From Microcebus murinus (taxonomy: Eukaryota; Chordata; Mammalia; Primates; Cheirogaleidae): 64,000 bases of DNA. The notes under the pieces are model-generated. The model did not search any database, was not told the origin of the DNA, and worked only from the letters and a program-made list of their open reading frames with translations. Made by a program: the position numbers and the translations under genes. The stretch is from NCBI RefSeq assembly GCF_040939455.1, contig NC_134119.1:5335001-5399000 (forward strand), given 5' to 3'. Of this stretch, positions 32,061 through 44,790 are shown in pieces. The first letter of the stretch is position 1; every line of letters begins with the position of its first letter.

Positions 32061-34384
32061 TGGGTCTGAACCACGCTGTGCTGCCCTGGAGGCGCCTGTG
32101 CCGGGGCGGGAGATGCAGAGGACATGCCGGGCCGGTGTTCATGTCACTCTTTCTCCTTTTCTGCACGTGTGAACGTTGTAATAAAAATCAGGGGGTGTAG
32201 GTTCGGGGAAAAGAGCAGGGACCTGAAACGTTCTATTTGGAAATTCAAGTCTTCGAACGGCAGCCTGCCGGCTGGCCACCCACCTCTGTAAACAACGTTC
32301 TGCCTGGGCCAGGGCTGGCTGTCCCAGGGTGAGCGAGACAGGGTCGTGCCAGGGCAGCGTGGCCGCCTGTCTTAATGTTGACGTTTTGGTGTTTTGTGCA
32401 TCATGGATTTTTTGCATCAATTTTGCATCAAGATAGTATTTCTCTTGGTGACTGAGTTTGCGGCTGCGGGAAGTGCCTTACTCACCTCACCTACCCCTGG
32501 CCCTGCTCTAAGGGCTCTAGAAAGGCCACGTGGCCAAACAGAACCGACCCAAGCCCCAAATGACACTGCTTGGCTTCAAAACCCACTGCCACGCCCTGCT
32601 GGCTCGTGGCATTGAGCAGCAGCCTGAGTTGTGAAGCCCTCGGTTTCCCCCTGTGAAATGCGAACAGTGGCACTCACACCACCGGCTGGCAGGGGCGTTG
32701 TGGGAATTAAATGAGATAATATATGCAACAGCTTCTTGGAGGGCTTAAAAATACTTTCGTCACGTGGGAAGAAAAGGCAAGTTCAAACCAATGCCAGGGA
32801 GCCCGAGAAGATGCAGGGGACACCTGCCAGGGGCTGGGCCGGGGTGTTGGGGGCGAATCCTGAGATGGGTTTGAGGAGGGAGAGGAGGATGGGCTGGGAC
32901 GCCCAGGAAGACATTCGGGGGTGGGGGCCCTTCAGAGCAAAAGGCTCAGGGGCAGGAACGGCGGAGGCAGCCGGACGCAGGTGACCACGGTGGTCGTGTT
33001 TGCCCATCAGCAGCTGAAGTCCCTTCTCGCTGGGGCCAGCAGGGCGGGGCGTCCTGGCCTGGCGAGTGGGTACCAGTCACCCACCCACGCCAGCAGCACC
33101 TTCCCCCGCGCCGCACCTGAGCAAGCGAAGACGGACCTTCCGGACACAGTCCCCATGGCGGCTGGCACCGTGCGCCCCTTTGGAGCTGAGGACGTGAGCG
33201 TCAGAGGGTCCCGCCTCGAGGGAGGGGGACACGGACCAGGGTGGCCTGGATGCAGGAAACCAAGTCGAGAATATGAAGCAGCAGACCTGGTGACGGGCAC
33301 AGGGCACACAAGGAGCCAGTGGGGGCCGACCGCGGAATCTGTTTTCAGAATCTGAAGGACCCACACAGGTTTTGGCAGTCGGCGGGATGGGCCCGGCCGT
33401 GCCCGGCTGTGTCAGGTGGTTCTCTGGGTTGGGCTGCAGACCCTCCAGGAGAGGTGGTGCCCCAGCCTCCCCCGATGGCGGTCCCAGGTGGCGGCCCCTA
33501 TAGTGCAGCCAGTCACCCAGGGCCGGCTGGGGCTCGCCCCTCTGAGGACGCCTTCCCTGCGCCCAGAGCGGTGGGTCGCACAGCTCGGGGGCAGGGGGGC
33601 AGGTGCCAGCGCAGGGTGGCCACAGATGTCAGCTTTATCTCACTTGCTGCCCCAGCGACCCCGCCTGTCGGTGCCATCAGCGTCCCCTCTTGCAGCTGAG
33701 TGGAGTTGGCTTGGAGCGCTGGTGTGGCGTGCTCCAGGGGAACGGCAGGCGCTCAGTGGAGGGGACGGCCCCCAGCTCTGCTGCCCGCAGGATGAGGCCC
33801 TCGCTGGCCTCCTCCCCGCCGGCCTCGTCCCACCCCCCGGCCTTTCCCATGAGGACCCACTTTTAGCCAAATCCCCCTGAAAAGATGCTACACTTTCTCT
33901 TGTACCCTCCAGTCTCTCCTGCCAATGCAAACGGGAGGCTTTCCCTAGCCAAGTCCCCAGGATGCTTGGTTGCCAGGACAGCCCCTGAGTCCTGCCTCCC
34001 CCCCACCAACCTGCCGTGGTTCTGAAGGGCCGGTGGGGAAGGTATGGCCTCCGGGAAGCTGGGCGGCCACTCGGTGTCTGTGGGGAGGCCCGATTTCAGC
34101 AAGGAAGTTGGTCAAGTCGGATTGCAGGATGTCAGAAACGTTTCCTCAAAAATCGTGTAGCAAGGGAGGGAGTGGGGGCTTCCCTTGGGGACGTGGCCCT
34201 AAGCAGGCCTCAGGCAGAGCAGGCGGCTGGTGATGCAGGAAGGCGTGGTCACTGTGCTGCCCACAGTCAAGAATTCGCACACAACCCAAGCGCGCCACAC
34301 TGGGCTGGGCTGGGCACGTGCATCGTGGCTGAAGGACAAACAGCTGGAATAATAGTCACGGAAGCAACTTAGGATGCCGGGGGT
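32061..34384. other. Intergenic, GC-rich
   Basis: A MIR-like fragment lies near 32,560-32,760 ('cggtttccccctgtgaaatg', 'gggaattaaatgagataata'). Otherwise this is GC-rich sequence with no recognised gene. Confidence 0.5.
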
Positions 34385-34740
34385 TCAACCCCCGCGTCTG
34401 CCGTAACAAATTCCCACCAACTAGGTTGCTCGGAACCGGTTCTCTCCCGGTTCCAGGGGCCAGGAGTCCAGAACCAAGGTGTGTGCAGGCCCACGCTCCC
34501 CCGAGGGTGGCGGGGAGGGTCCTGTGGCTCCGGGCACCCTGGGCTTGCGGCTGCGCCACCCCAGTCTCCGCCTCCATCTCCACGGGGCCCCTCGTGGGCC
34601 TCCTCCCCTTCTCTGTCCTAAGGACACTTGTCCCTGGGCTTGGGGCCCACCTTAATCCAGGACGGCTTCATCTTGAGACCCTTCATTACCTTTGCAAAGA
34701 CAACTTTTCCAAGTAAGTTCACGCGCTCGCAGGTTTCAGG
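34385..34740 (+). mobile_element. Old LTR-like repeat fragment
   Basis: 'gccgtaacaaattcccacca', 'ccaggggccaggagtcca' and 'tgagacccttcattac' follow the same repeat type as 3095 and 9040. Ends approximate. Confidence 0.45.
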
Positions 34741-37230
34741 TGAGCACCCATGACCAGTCCCTGTCACCCTCCCCCGGAGTGAACCTCGGGGTCCCTGTGG
34801 CTCTGCGACTGAGTACTGTGTACACAAGGGCTGGGATACGTACACACGTGTCCCATAAGAAACATGGAGTGTAGTCGATGTTTCTAGAATTGCCTAAAAG
34901 CAAAAACAATGCCATGTGGGCATCGTGTGCCCCTACTAATAGGATGTCACAAAAGGGCGCCTCCCCTTTGTGGTCTTCTTCCCCAAAACCCATAATCCTG
35001 GTCTGACCGTGAGGACAACATCAGACAGACCCAGTCGGCAGACGTTTCACAAGACCATCAGCAGCAAGGAATGACGGACACACTGTCGCAGGCCGGCAGA
35101 GCCCCAGGGGACGAGATGACCCCCTGGGGCGTGGCGTCCTGGACGGGACCCTGGAACAGGAAAGGGACATGAATGGAAAGGAACTGAGCTTATAATAAGG
35201 TGCCAGCGTTGGATTCTGAGTTTGGACGACGTGCCCTGGCTGTGCAGGACGACAACACGCAGGACAGTCACACCAAGCGAGGGGTGCGTGGGCGCCGTCT
35301 GCACTACCTTGCAGCTCTTCCCAGAGCTCAAGGGCGCCCCTGAAGCGCTCAGGGCCGGGGAGAGCTTTCATTTACAGAAGTATATAAAGCAAAACACTGA
35401 AATGTCCCTTCCAGCCCTTCTACCCCAAATCCCGCCCCCAGTAACTGCAGCGTGACGTGCGTTTCCTCGCCTTTGGAGCTGAGGCTTCTCGCCACGCTGG
35501 AACACCGTCCCTGGGGAGCAGTCCCGGATCCAGGGGTCTCTGGAAAGACCCGAGCGTGGTGTCATTCCAAACAACGCCAAATCCACAGGGGCTGGGCTGC
35601 CCCGGGCACCAGGCATCAGGCCCTCTGCCTCCCCACGACGCCCCACTGGGAAGGAAATGTCATCAGCCCGTTTCCAAGAGGAGGAAACTGAGGCCCCAGC
35701 TCACAGCCAGCAGTGACAGAATGAGGATTTGGGCCAGGACCACCCCTTCCCCGAGGGCGCAATCCCTTTCGTCTCTCTCTCTCTCTCCCGGTCATCACAA
35801 AAGTAGCGCACAGTCCTCACTGGACGTCACCAACGGGTTCGCAGAAACTTCAGCGTTAGGTGAAATGACTGACCGCAGGCCGTTCGGGCTCACGCTCCAG
35901 CCAGGTGCTCAACCCGCGTCTCCCTCCTCCTGGCCAGGAAAGGGCTGTTAAACGCCTCCTAGAACCGGGCCCTGGACCCCGGCGCAGTCAGCCTCTCCGG
36001 TCCCCTGGAGGCCAGTGGGGGTCAGGGGTCGGGGGGGGGGCGTGTGCCCAGGCCGGCGGCTCTCGCACTGAGGGGTTCCTGTGGGTAGCCACCCCCACCC
36101 CAGACACTTCGGGGACTCAACCGTCTCGGGCACAGAGCCAGGGTCATGAAGGGGTAAAAGGACACGGATGCAGCCCACGTCTTCTCTCCCTGTGTCCCCC
36201 CAGGGGAAACCTCTGCCCTCGTGGGCCGGAGCTTCGGGAAGGCCCCGGGCTCCGCGGCCGGGGCGAGGACTGCCTCGTCCGCTCGCAGCCCGCGGGGCCT
36301 TGGCATGTGGCCGCGCCCGTCGCCAGCCTCGACTTTCCCACCTGTCAGGTGGAGCGCACGGTCACTTCTGGCTCGGGGGGTGTCGCGAGGACTCAGTGAG
36401 ACAGCAGGGGAGAGAGGTCGGCCTCGCCGGCTCAGGTGGACGGTGTCAGCTGGAGAGAGGCCCACGCGGAAGGCAAAGCCCCGAGACAGGTTTGAGGGCG
36501 GCTCCGGCGGGGGGACGGGGGAGGTTCTGAACCAGAACGAATGGACCGCCCTCTCGGGAGGGAACAGGCATTCCCGGTCATTCCCGGCGTGTCTGGGAAG
36601 CAAAGTGCTTTTCCCGTGGTGGGGGCAGAGCAGGTCTGGGACCAGGCACAGAAGTCGGAAAACCCAGTGCAAAATGAAACGCAAAGCCCCTGCTCAAAAG
36701 TATTAATAATTTCGAGACAGTGACAGCAGGGTGTTACACCAAGCAGGGGCTCTGTGTGACTAACAGGTCACATGCCTGTGACGCCAGCCTAGCCCTGGGG
36801 CCTCTCTGCCTTCAGAGAGGGCAGTCCGGACGCGCTGCCTTTGCCCGGCAGCCTGGTTCCCCCATCCTCCCCCGGGGACCCCTTTTGTCAGAGTGCGAAT
36901 GGATCTAGAGGTCGGAGCGGCCCACACCGGTGTCTGGAGGGGTAGCAGGAAGGGCCCTGGGAGAAGTCCGACTGTCAGCAGGCAGCCACAGGAGATAAGA
37001 CAATCGGTGGCCAGAAGCCAGCGAGCTGCCAATACTCCGCCCAAGGCCACAAACGGCACTTCTCTGTCCCCTGCGGTCCTGGGAGAAAATGAGCCCACAG
37101 GCAGGGGACGTCCACGCCACTCTGGGCAGCGGGTGGGCACCGTGTGCACTCGACTCTCCCAGCGACGCTGCGAGGGGCCAGCGCGGCAGGGCACTGCGGC
37201 TCGGGGGGTGTTCCCGGGACAGCCTGGGGA
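34741..37230. other. Intergenic, CpG-rich in its second half
   Basis: A CT run lies at about 35,772-35,789. CpG-rich DNA covers 35,900-36,500, with a G run near 36,030. No exon with homology was recognised. Long open frames on the - strand at 36,760-38,311 are an effect of GC content and of the adjacent tandem array. Confidence 0.5.
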
Positions 37231-37766
37231 CCCCTCTGCCCCTGCAGCTGGGATGCACGCTGGGGGGCCCCTGCCTGAGCCCTCTGCCCCTGCAGCCGGC
37301 ATGCACGCTGGGGGGCCTCTGCCTGAGCCCTCTGCCCTTGCAGCCGGCATGCACGCTGGGGGGGCCCCTGCCTGACCCCTTGCCCCTGCAGCCAGCATGC
37401 ATGCTGAGGGGGGGCCATGCCTGACCTCTCTGCCCCTGCAGCCAGCATGCACGCTGGGGGGGCCCTGCCTGACCCCTTGCCCCTGCAGCCGGCATGCATG
37501 CTGAGGGAGGGCCCTGCCTGACCCCTCTGTCCCTGCAGCCGGGATGCATGCTGGGGGGGGGCCCTGACTGACCCCTTGCCCCTGCAGCTGGCATGCATGC
37601 TGGGGGGGCCCTGCCTGACCCCTTGCCCCTGCAGCCGGCATGCATGCTGAGGGAGGGCCCTGCCTGACCCCTCTGTCCCTGCAGCCGAGATGCATGCTGG
37701 GGGCAGCCCTGCCTGACCCCTCTGCCCCTGCAGCCGGCATGCACGCTGGGGGGCTCCTGCCTGAGC
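37231..37766. repeat. Minisatellite, about 11 units of about 48 bp
   Basis: Each unit contains CCCCTGCAGC or CCCTGCAGC, then GGCATGCA or GGGATGCA, then CTG followed by a G run, then CCCTGCCTGA. Units vary from about 46 to 50 bp through the G-run length. A two-unit block at about 37,473-37,556 is nearly repeated at 37,619-37,701, showing higher-order duplication. It keeps an open - strand frame in part, but the unit-length variation and lack of homology argue against coding. Confidence 0.92.
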
Positions 37767-40234
37767 CGCGCCTGGGTGTCCGTGGACGCCTTCAGCCGGC
37801 ACGGGGGGGGGGGGACAGGCCCTTGGAACAAGGCACAGGGACCCCAGTGCAGTGACACCGCGGAGCTGCAAGGAAACGAGTCCCGGAGGCTTGGAAGTGG
37901 GTTGTCCCCGCCGAGCCACCAGATGAGAACACAGCCCAGCCGAGCCCTGCCGGCAGCCCCGCCAGACCTGAGCAGAGGCCCTCGGAAGCCGCAAGGTGAC
38001 AAGCGGGGGTTGTTTAGGCCTCCGAGTTTTTGCCGATTTGTCATGGACCGTAGAAGCTGGCGTATCACCGTCCGCCGGAGGCTGGGAGGGCTGGCCGCCC
38101 GCATAGCCGGGTCCACCGCCCTTCTCCTCCAGTGACAGCGCGCTGGCACTGAGCTCGCGGGCCGCCTGGGCGCCCATGCCGGTGCGACTGCTTGCCAGCC
38201 TCGGTTTCCTCGTTCACAGACGGAGTTGGGAGCGCAGCCATCTCGCGGCGGTCTGGCCGGTCCCTGCCGAGCACCTGGAGCAGCGCCCGGCACGGGGCGA
38301 GCGCCCGGCACGGGGCTTTGCTGTTTCCGTCGTTGCTGTTGTGGCTGTCATCGTGCTGGCGCGGTGCCCTGGCGCTTGCGTGCACCCTCCTCCGCCGGGT
38401 TGGAGGTCCGGGCCCCCACTCGCCCGCCGCGGCTGGGGCGTCCCCTCTCCCCGTGAGCCTCGGTTTCCTGCTCTGTGAAGTGGGACGACAAGGGGCTGGG
38501 GCGTCTGCGGGCGGAGACCGGAGCGCTGCGGCGCCCGCCGAGCCGCTTCTGGTGGGTCACAGGCGGCCACGGGAGGCCCACGGAGCCGCCCCTGTCCCCG
38601 GGAGCGTGGCCGGCTGCCACACGCGACACCCGGGAGGCCTCGGTCTGTGCAGAATCAGGGCGGAGAGCAACGGCTGGCCCGGAGAGACTCCGACTGAAAC
38701 CCGCGGCGCCTCCGGGACGCGCGGGCGCAGAGCCCCCCCTCCGGGAGCGCGACGACGTTCCCTTCTGGATGAAGGGCGAGCGCTGGGGAGCCGACAGAGC
38801 CCCGCCACCGACTGGACTCAGCGGGATGGCGCCCTCCAGCCTGGCCAACGCGCCGCATTGGAAGCCCGCTCCGCGAGACGGCCCGCACTGGGTCGCGCCC
38901 ACGAGCAGCGGCAGAGCTGGGATTTGAGCCTGCGGCTCCGACTCCACGGCCTCGCTCCTGTGTCCTAGAGCGGTGTCCCTACACTCCAGCGAGGAAAGCC
39001 GACCACAACGGCAGAGGAGGCGTCGGCGAGGGGGACGCAGGCTGCGGGGAGAAAGGCAGGTGTGCGGGGCAATGGCAACTAGGATGGGGGAGGTGGCCGG
39101 CGAGCGTCTCACTGAGAAGACGACATTAGAGCAAAGACCAAGTTGGTGAGGCTTCGAGCCTTGCAGCCACCGGGGAAGGGCATTCCGGGCAGTGCAAAGG
39201 GCCTGGGGTGGGGCCGTGCCTGGCGTGCTTGGGGAGCGGCAAGGGTGCCGGCTGGTGTGGCCGCGCCGGCCTCCCTCTGCCCCCGGAACCTCCTCCTGTC
39301 TGCCTCGTGCTCTTGGGGGTTCAGAATTCGAGCTCCTGGGGGAGTCTGACCGGCTCAGTCTACCCTTGGCACCAGTGGTCAGGGGCCAGGCTCGGTCAGT
39401 AGCTGCACCCAGAGACAGGATTAAGTCACACCGAACGTGGCCGTCCCTCCACCCGTGGATGCCAGCGCCCTGTCATAGGTGCGGGGCCCGTGGCAGACAA
39501 GACAGGCAAGGTCCATGTATCCTGGGACAAGAGACACACTATTGACAAACTATGGAAGTAATTATCTGAACGGCTTTTGATTATGTGCAATGATGAAGAA
39601 GCATTGGAACTACGAGAACTTATAACAGGGGGACAAGCCCAAGTCTGGGGGTGGGAGGGAAGAACAATCTTGGAAGGCTTCCTGGAGGTGGTGACAAGTT
39701 GATAACTGAATGATGACTCCAAATCAGCCAGGGAAGAATGAGGGGAGGAAACAGGACCAGCACTCCAGAGGGCGAGCACGGCCCTGTAGGACCCTGCCCC
39801 GAAAAGGAGGCTCATCAGCGTCAAAGGCGGGTGCCCAGTCTTCCTAACGCAAGGCAGAGCTCGGTGACGCGCCCTCTCGTCCCCATCTCACTCCAAGTCA
39901 AATCCAGAGTCCTCACAGGATGCAGGGCCCAGCCTCACCCGGCCAGCCCTCCCCCACGACAGCCATCTCCAGCCTCACCCCCACCCTGCCCTGGTTCACG
40001 ACAGCCACTCAGACTACCCTGCTGCCGTCCATGCCCCAGGGCCTTTGCACTGGCTTCACCAAGGCAGAGTCCTGTGCCCTGACCACCCGCTGCGGTGGTC
40101 CCGTGGGGGCTTGGGCGCCATGTGCTTGTGGGTTCGTCACCAGCCCCCTCTGGGCCTGGAACCGCAGGAGGGCCGTGGCCGTGTGCTCTGGCTGTGCCCC
40201 GGCCCGGCCCTGGCGAAGGAGGACGCAGCCGATG
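37767..40234. other. Intergenic with a CpG-rich core at about 38,030-38,930
   Basis: The stretch 38,030-38,930 has a CpG density typical of a CpG island. It includes two MIR-like remnants ('ctcggtttcctcgttcacag' and 'cctcggtttcctgctctgtg') and a near-duplicate word GCGCCCGGCACGGGGC. I find no first exon or TATA box. MIR-like or other old pieces may lie at 39,540-39,830. No gene is supported. Confidence 0.45.
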
Positions 40235-40410
40235 CTGGGGGAGTGGGTGGGGGAGCGGGTGGGGGAGCGGTGGGAAGGGGGTGGGGGAGCGGGTGGGGGA
40301 GCGGTGGGAAGGGGGTGGGGGAGCGGTGGGAAGGGGGTGGGGGAGGGGGAGGGGTGGGGAAGGGGAGGGGAACGGTGGGGAGCAGTGGGGGAGGGGAGTG
40401 GGTGGGGAGG
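40235..40410 (+). repeat. G-rich tandem array with G-quadruplex potential
   Basis: Repeats of GTGGGGGAGCGG and GTGGGAAGGGGGTGGGGGAG fill about 175 bp, with many runs of 3-5 G separated by short loops on the + strand. Confidence 0.9.
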
Positions 40411-42688
40411 CCAAGGCAGCAAGCCAGTGACCAAGGGTCGCCCACCCCAACTGCTCGCAGCGCTGCGCGCAGCCTTGCAGGAGCAGACAAGGACGTGCTT
40501 CCTGAAGTTCCAGCTCCTGCGCAGGGGAAGTGCCCGTGACCTCTGCTGCAGGGCCGCGGCGTCCCCCCTCGCAGCCCCGGCAACAGCGAGGCTCAGCCGA
40601 CCCACCTCAGTGAGGTGCAGGACTGGGCCCCGTGGGGGTCACCACGTCCCAGCGCCGACAGCGCCCCCACGGCTTGTCACCCGGCCTCTGCGTGCCTTGC
40701 TGTTCCTGTCTGCAAGATGGGCACAGCACACGTTGACCTGGCTCGCAAGGCTGCCGTGATGCTGGATGACCTCAGGCGCGTCCAGGCTGAGAACAGGCCC
40801 GCCAGTGCCGGCTCATGTGACCGCTGTGCGCGGTGACAAGGCCTTCCACCAACACCCCACCTCTGTCTCGGTGCAGGGCGGGCATAGGTTGTCCCCATCT
40901 GGCCCGGCCACCAGCGTGATGCCGCCCCAGGACTGCGCTGAGGGAGACCCCGACCCCTCCACGGCTGGCACAGCCCTGGCGAGGGCAGAGGCCGAGAGGC
41001 GAGGGCGCCGACAGCCCCACGAACGTGCCCCCACAGTGACCGGAGCCCGGGAGAGCCCGGGCCGCAGCAGCCAGGGACTCGTGGGCAGGGACTGCGCGCC
41101 GCGGCCCCACGTTCCCTCTCCCGGCCCCCACAGCCGGTCACGGCCCCAGAGAGGTGCCGGCCCTCTCGCTGGACAGGGCCACCACGCTCCAGCCAGCTGT
41201 TGGCTCGTCACAGCAGACGCACCCCAAGTCCACGAGGGGGCTGCCCGGCGCAGCGGCCTGTCTGCACAGGGCACGGGAGAGCCGGCCAGTGCGCCCTGCA
41301 GACACGCGGCAGGGCAAGGTGTGAGTGTCGCCAGCAGCTGCTGGGCCTGGCAGGGCCCCGGGCGGCCCCGCCCCGTCACGGGATCCCCGCTCGGGGTCTC
41401 GGCGGAGGGAGGCTGGCGCTGCACCTCTGGGTCACGGGGTGCCAGCACCGCCCTGCGGATTCCGGGACAGCCGGTCCGGAGCACGGCCCGGCGCCGGGAT
41501 GTCTTCAAGCCCTCGGGATGAGCCCAAGGGCAGCCAAAGTTGAGCACAGACTCCGGTTCCAAGCCCGCTGGGGGCGGGAGCAGGACTTCAGCCCACGGGC
41601 CTGAAGGCTGGGCCCCGCCCAGCTGCGAGGATCACAGTGACTGAGGTGTTGGCGGCGCCCGGAGTTGTGCCGCTTGCGACCTGTGCAAGTGTACACGCTT
41701 GCAGGGGGCAGGGGAGAAACTGAGCGTCCAACCCCGTTTGTTGATAAATAACAACACGGAGGAGGTACAGGTTCGACCCCCACCCCTGCTGTCTGCTCAG
41801 GAGACTTATTCATGCCCGGTGCCTCCTGTGCGTCAGGCCCCGTGTCCCCCGTCCCCCGGCCCAGCCGTGGAGGTGATGGGCATGAGAGGCAGCAGACAGA
41901 AAACAGTCATCTCATCAAGGATTATGTAGCGGCAAATTCGGTAAGTTCATGTGACGGGAAACAACACAACGATGGGTGGGGTGGGCAGAATAGCGGCCCC
42001 CGAGGATGCCGCCCCCAACCCCAGAAGCCGCGAGGACGTCAGGCTACCTGGCCGGGCAGGATCAGGCCTGCCAATCGGCCGCCCTTGGACGGGGAGACTG
42101 CCCGGGACGGTGCGAGCGCCAGCGTCGTCACGGGAACCCTGCAAAGCGGGAGCGAGCACTGCAGAGCGAGCACGCGGCCCTCGGAGACGGCAACGCCCGG
42201 GTGAGCGGGAAGGGGCACGTTCACCGGCACCGGCTCGGGCTCCGGGAGACCCGGGGCGAGTGGGCTGAGGCCGCGCGGACTCCCTCGCAGACGGGTGTTG
42301 GTTCGGGCCACTGCGTTCGGGGCCGCGTGTCATGAGCAAACAGAAAACATGCGATGCGTGTGCACAAGGAGAGCACGGTCTAGCTCGGGGGCAGAGGGGC
42401 TCCCGGAAGAAACGCATTTGAGGTGAGACCCACGGATGGACGGGCAGGAATCTGGCAAAGGCGGACGGACGCAGGAGGAGCAGAAGGTGCCAGGGCCCTG
42501 AGGCAGGACGGGCCCCGGCGCAGGCAGGGAGGAAGGAAGCTGAGTGCCGGACGCCCTGCACCGAGTCTCACGTGTCACCGTCCCTCCCCCGTGCAGCGGG
42601 CCGACGGCCTCTGTCCCTCGTCAAAGCAGCTGGGCGGGGAGCTCTGCAGTCAGGCCAGAGCAAGGTTCAGACGCGGGGGCTCCTGCTT

Positions 42689-42730
42689 ACTTGTGGGGGT
42701 GACCTTGGGCAGGCTGTCACCCCCACAAGT
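42689..42730. repeat. Perfect 15-bp inverted repeat (hairpin)
   Basis: ACTTGTGGGGGTGAC at 42,689-42,703 and GTCACCCCCACAAGT at 42,716-42,730 pair without mismatch around a 12-nt loop, inside a MIR-like sequence. Confidence 0.85.
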
Positions 42731-43049
42731 CCCCTGTCTGAGCCTCAGTTTCCTCATCTGCCAACCTGCTGTGGGTCTCAGGTACGATAGTGCCTGCAGC
42801 TCCGTCCGCAAGTGCTCACTGTTGTCATTGTCGTCAAGAGCCTGAGGCCCAGAGACGGCAAGGAACACGCTGGGGTCACACAGAGACCTGGGGGCCGAGC
42901 AGGTGAAAACGGGGCTCCTGTCCCCTGGCTCCTCCTCGGTGCAGCTTGGCGGTGAGGGTGGGCGTGCCAGAGCGGGGCGTGCGGGCGAGGGCCTGCGTGA
43001 AATTGCAAACGGGGCACGCGGGAAAAGCGTGCGTGTGAGCCCATCTGTG

Positions 43050-43120
43050 GGCGTGCGTGGGTGAGTGTGCACGGTTGTGGGCGTGGGTGAGTGAGTGTGC
43101 ACGGTTGTGGGCGTGTGTGA
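43050..43120 (+). repeat. Short tandem repeat of about 34 bp
   Basis: The word GAGTGTGCACGGTTGTGGGC occurs twice, at about 43,063-43,082 and 43,094-43,113, with partial further copies ('gtgggcgtgcgtgggtgag'). Confidence 0.7.
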
Positions 43121-44319
43121 ACAGGTCACAGCGGGGAGGTCACCACGAGAGGTTGCTGCTCACATGAGCCAGCGCTGCTGACAGCGGCTGGCCAGGCCTA
43201 GCAGAGCGGGCAGGTTTACTGGCCGATGCCGGACAGTTCGCACCAAATTAAATGTCAAGGCAACACCCAGCTTTCCGACGTGCGCGCTTAGAGCTGCACT
43301 CGGCGTCCCGGAAGATTTCATCGATCCTCAGTGGCCACGTCCGACATTTCTGCTGAGGATGAGACACCCCCACTTCGCCACCCCCCCACCCCCGGTGCAG
43401 AGGGAACCACCCTCGGACTCAGGGCCTGCAGCGGGGGCAGAAACCACGGGGTAAGCCCCACCTGGAGGAGAGGCCGGGCCCTTGGAGGAGACCCTGGGCC
43501 CCCACCTACCGCCCTGTCCCAGCACACCTGGGCTCAAGACTGCGCTCCACGCCCCGGGACACGTGGCTCACCCTCCTCGCCTCCTGGGCTCCCCGACCAC
43601 TTCCGTGGGATTGCTCTGAGGATAAAATGCCGATGTCACATAACAACCTGCCCCAAGCCTGGTGTTTAGCAACCGCTGGATGGAACTATTAATGAGGCTC
43701 GAATGGGATTTTTAGGAGCCGGAATATTGAGGCTGAGGTCAGGGTTCCCACTCCGCCTAGCGGGATAAGGCGCCGTTCACAATTATGGGGATAGTAACAA
43801 AAATAAACTGATGCCTACTTATCGAGCCTGACTTTTTCCTGGTTACAGGACGCAGACCTGAAATGGCATGTGCTGCTGTCATGAAAGCTGCTGGCTCCGT
43901 GAGGGCCGGGACGGCACTGTCTTTCGTCACCACTGTACCCCCACACCCAACGTGGCACCTGCCTTGTAGCGGGTGCTTGCTGTTGCTGAATGAAAGAGTG
44001 AAGACACCCCAGTGGCCCGGAGGACAGACAGACGGCAGCTGGTGAGTCCGCGAGCCTGACAAACTTCAGTCCTGCCTAACGGGGACTTTCTGTTTCTTCC
44101 ACTCAAGCAGGGGGTAGGAGAAATATTTACCAAAAGGCTCCTGGTCCTGGCGGGTTTCTTGCAACTCTAGGTCCTCGTTTTAGACGGTAGCTTTTAAGTG
44201 CTTACACTGCACCAGACTCTAACCTTGCACATCTCACCTTACTTAGTTGTCAAACAGCCGTGTTGTTCTCGTGCCACAAATGAGGACACTGAGGGTTAGG
44301 CAGGGACGTGGGCACCCGG

Positions 44320-44790
44320 TGTGGTGCACCGATACTTTTAAATGACCCCAGCTGTTCATCCCTGCCTGTGTCCACAGCCCTTTGTAAAGTGGCCTTGCAG
44401 CTCCTCCTGCTAAGAGGTGGAGTTTGCTTCCAAATTCTTGAATCTGGGTTGGTCTCGTGACTTGCTCTGGCCAACAGGACAGCTGGAAGCAGTGGCGTGT
44501 CAGACCCACTACACCAAACAGCCCTGCGTGCTTCTCTCTCGGAGCCCTGTCCCCAGCAGGAGAACAAGTCGGCCAGAGAATGAGAGACCAGTTGTCCCCA
44601 CCACCGTAGAGGACGGTCAGAAACAGCCTCCATCCAGCCCACCCCGCAGCAACCACAGCTGCGGGAGGGACCCCAGCTCAGGCCAGAACCGTCCAGCGGA
44701 TGGTTCAGGCCGAGTTGCCGACTCACAGAATCACGTGGTTCTAAACAACTACGTTTGGGGACGCTTTGCTATGCAGCAATAGCTAACCGC
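44320..44790 (+). mobile_element. Old LTR-like repeat
   Basis: 'aatctgggttggtctcgtga', 'ctctggccaacaggacagc' and the end 'gctatgcagcaatagctaac' are words of a common old primate interspersed repeat. The family is unresolved. Confidence 0.45.

Larger units (their letters stand above)
40411..44319. other. Intergenic, GC-rich
   Basis: An LTR-like relic lies at about 41,960-42,340 ('ggtggggtgggcagaatagc'). A MIR-like piece with a perfect hairpin is at 42,640-42,850. A short tandem repeat lies at about 43,050-43,120, and MIR-like text at 43,620-43,990. No gene is supported. Confidence 0.5.

Noticed and set aside
34370..34402. tRNA T-arm-like text 'gggggttcaaccccc'
   Set aside because: There is no acceptor stem, anticodon arm or A box at the right distance. 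It abuts an LTR-like repeat.
36760..38311. Open frames of 326, 400 and 468 codons on the - strand
   Set aside because: They run through the 48-bp minisatellite and CpG-rich DNA. Overlapping frames are open together, composition follows GC content, and no domain, start context or splice structure is present.
42689..42730. Possible microRNA precursor
   Set aside because: The stem is only 15 bp and does not extend with the flanks, too short for a typical precursor.
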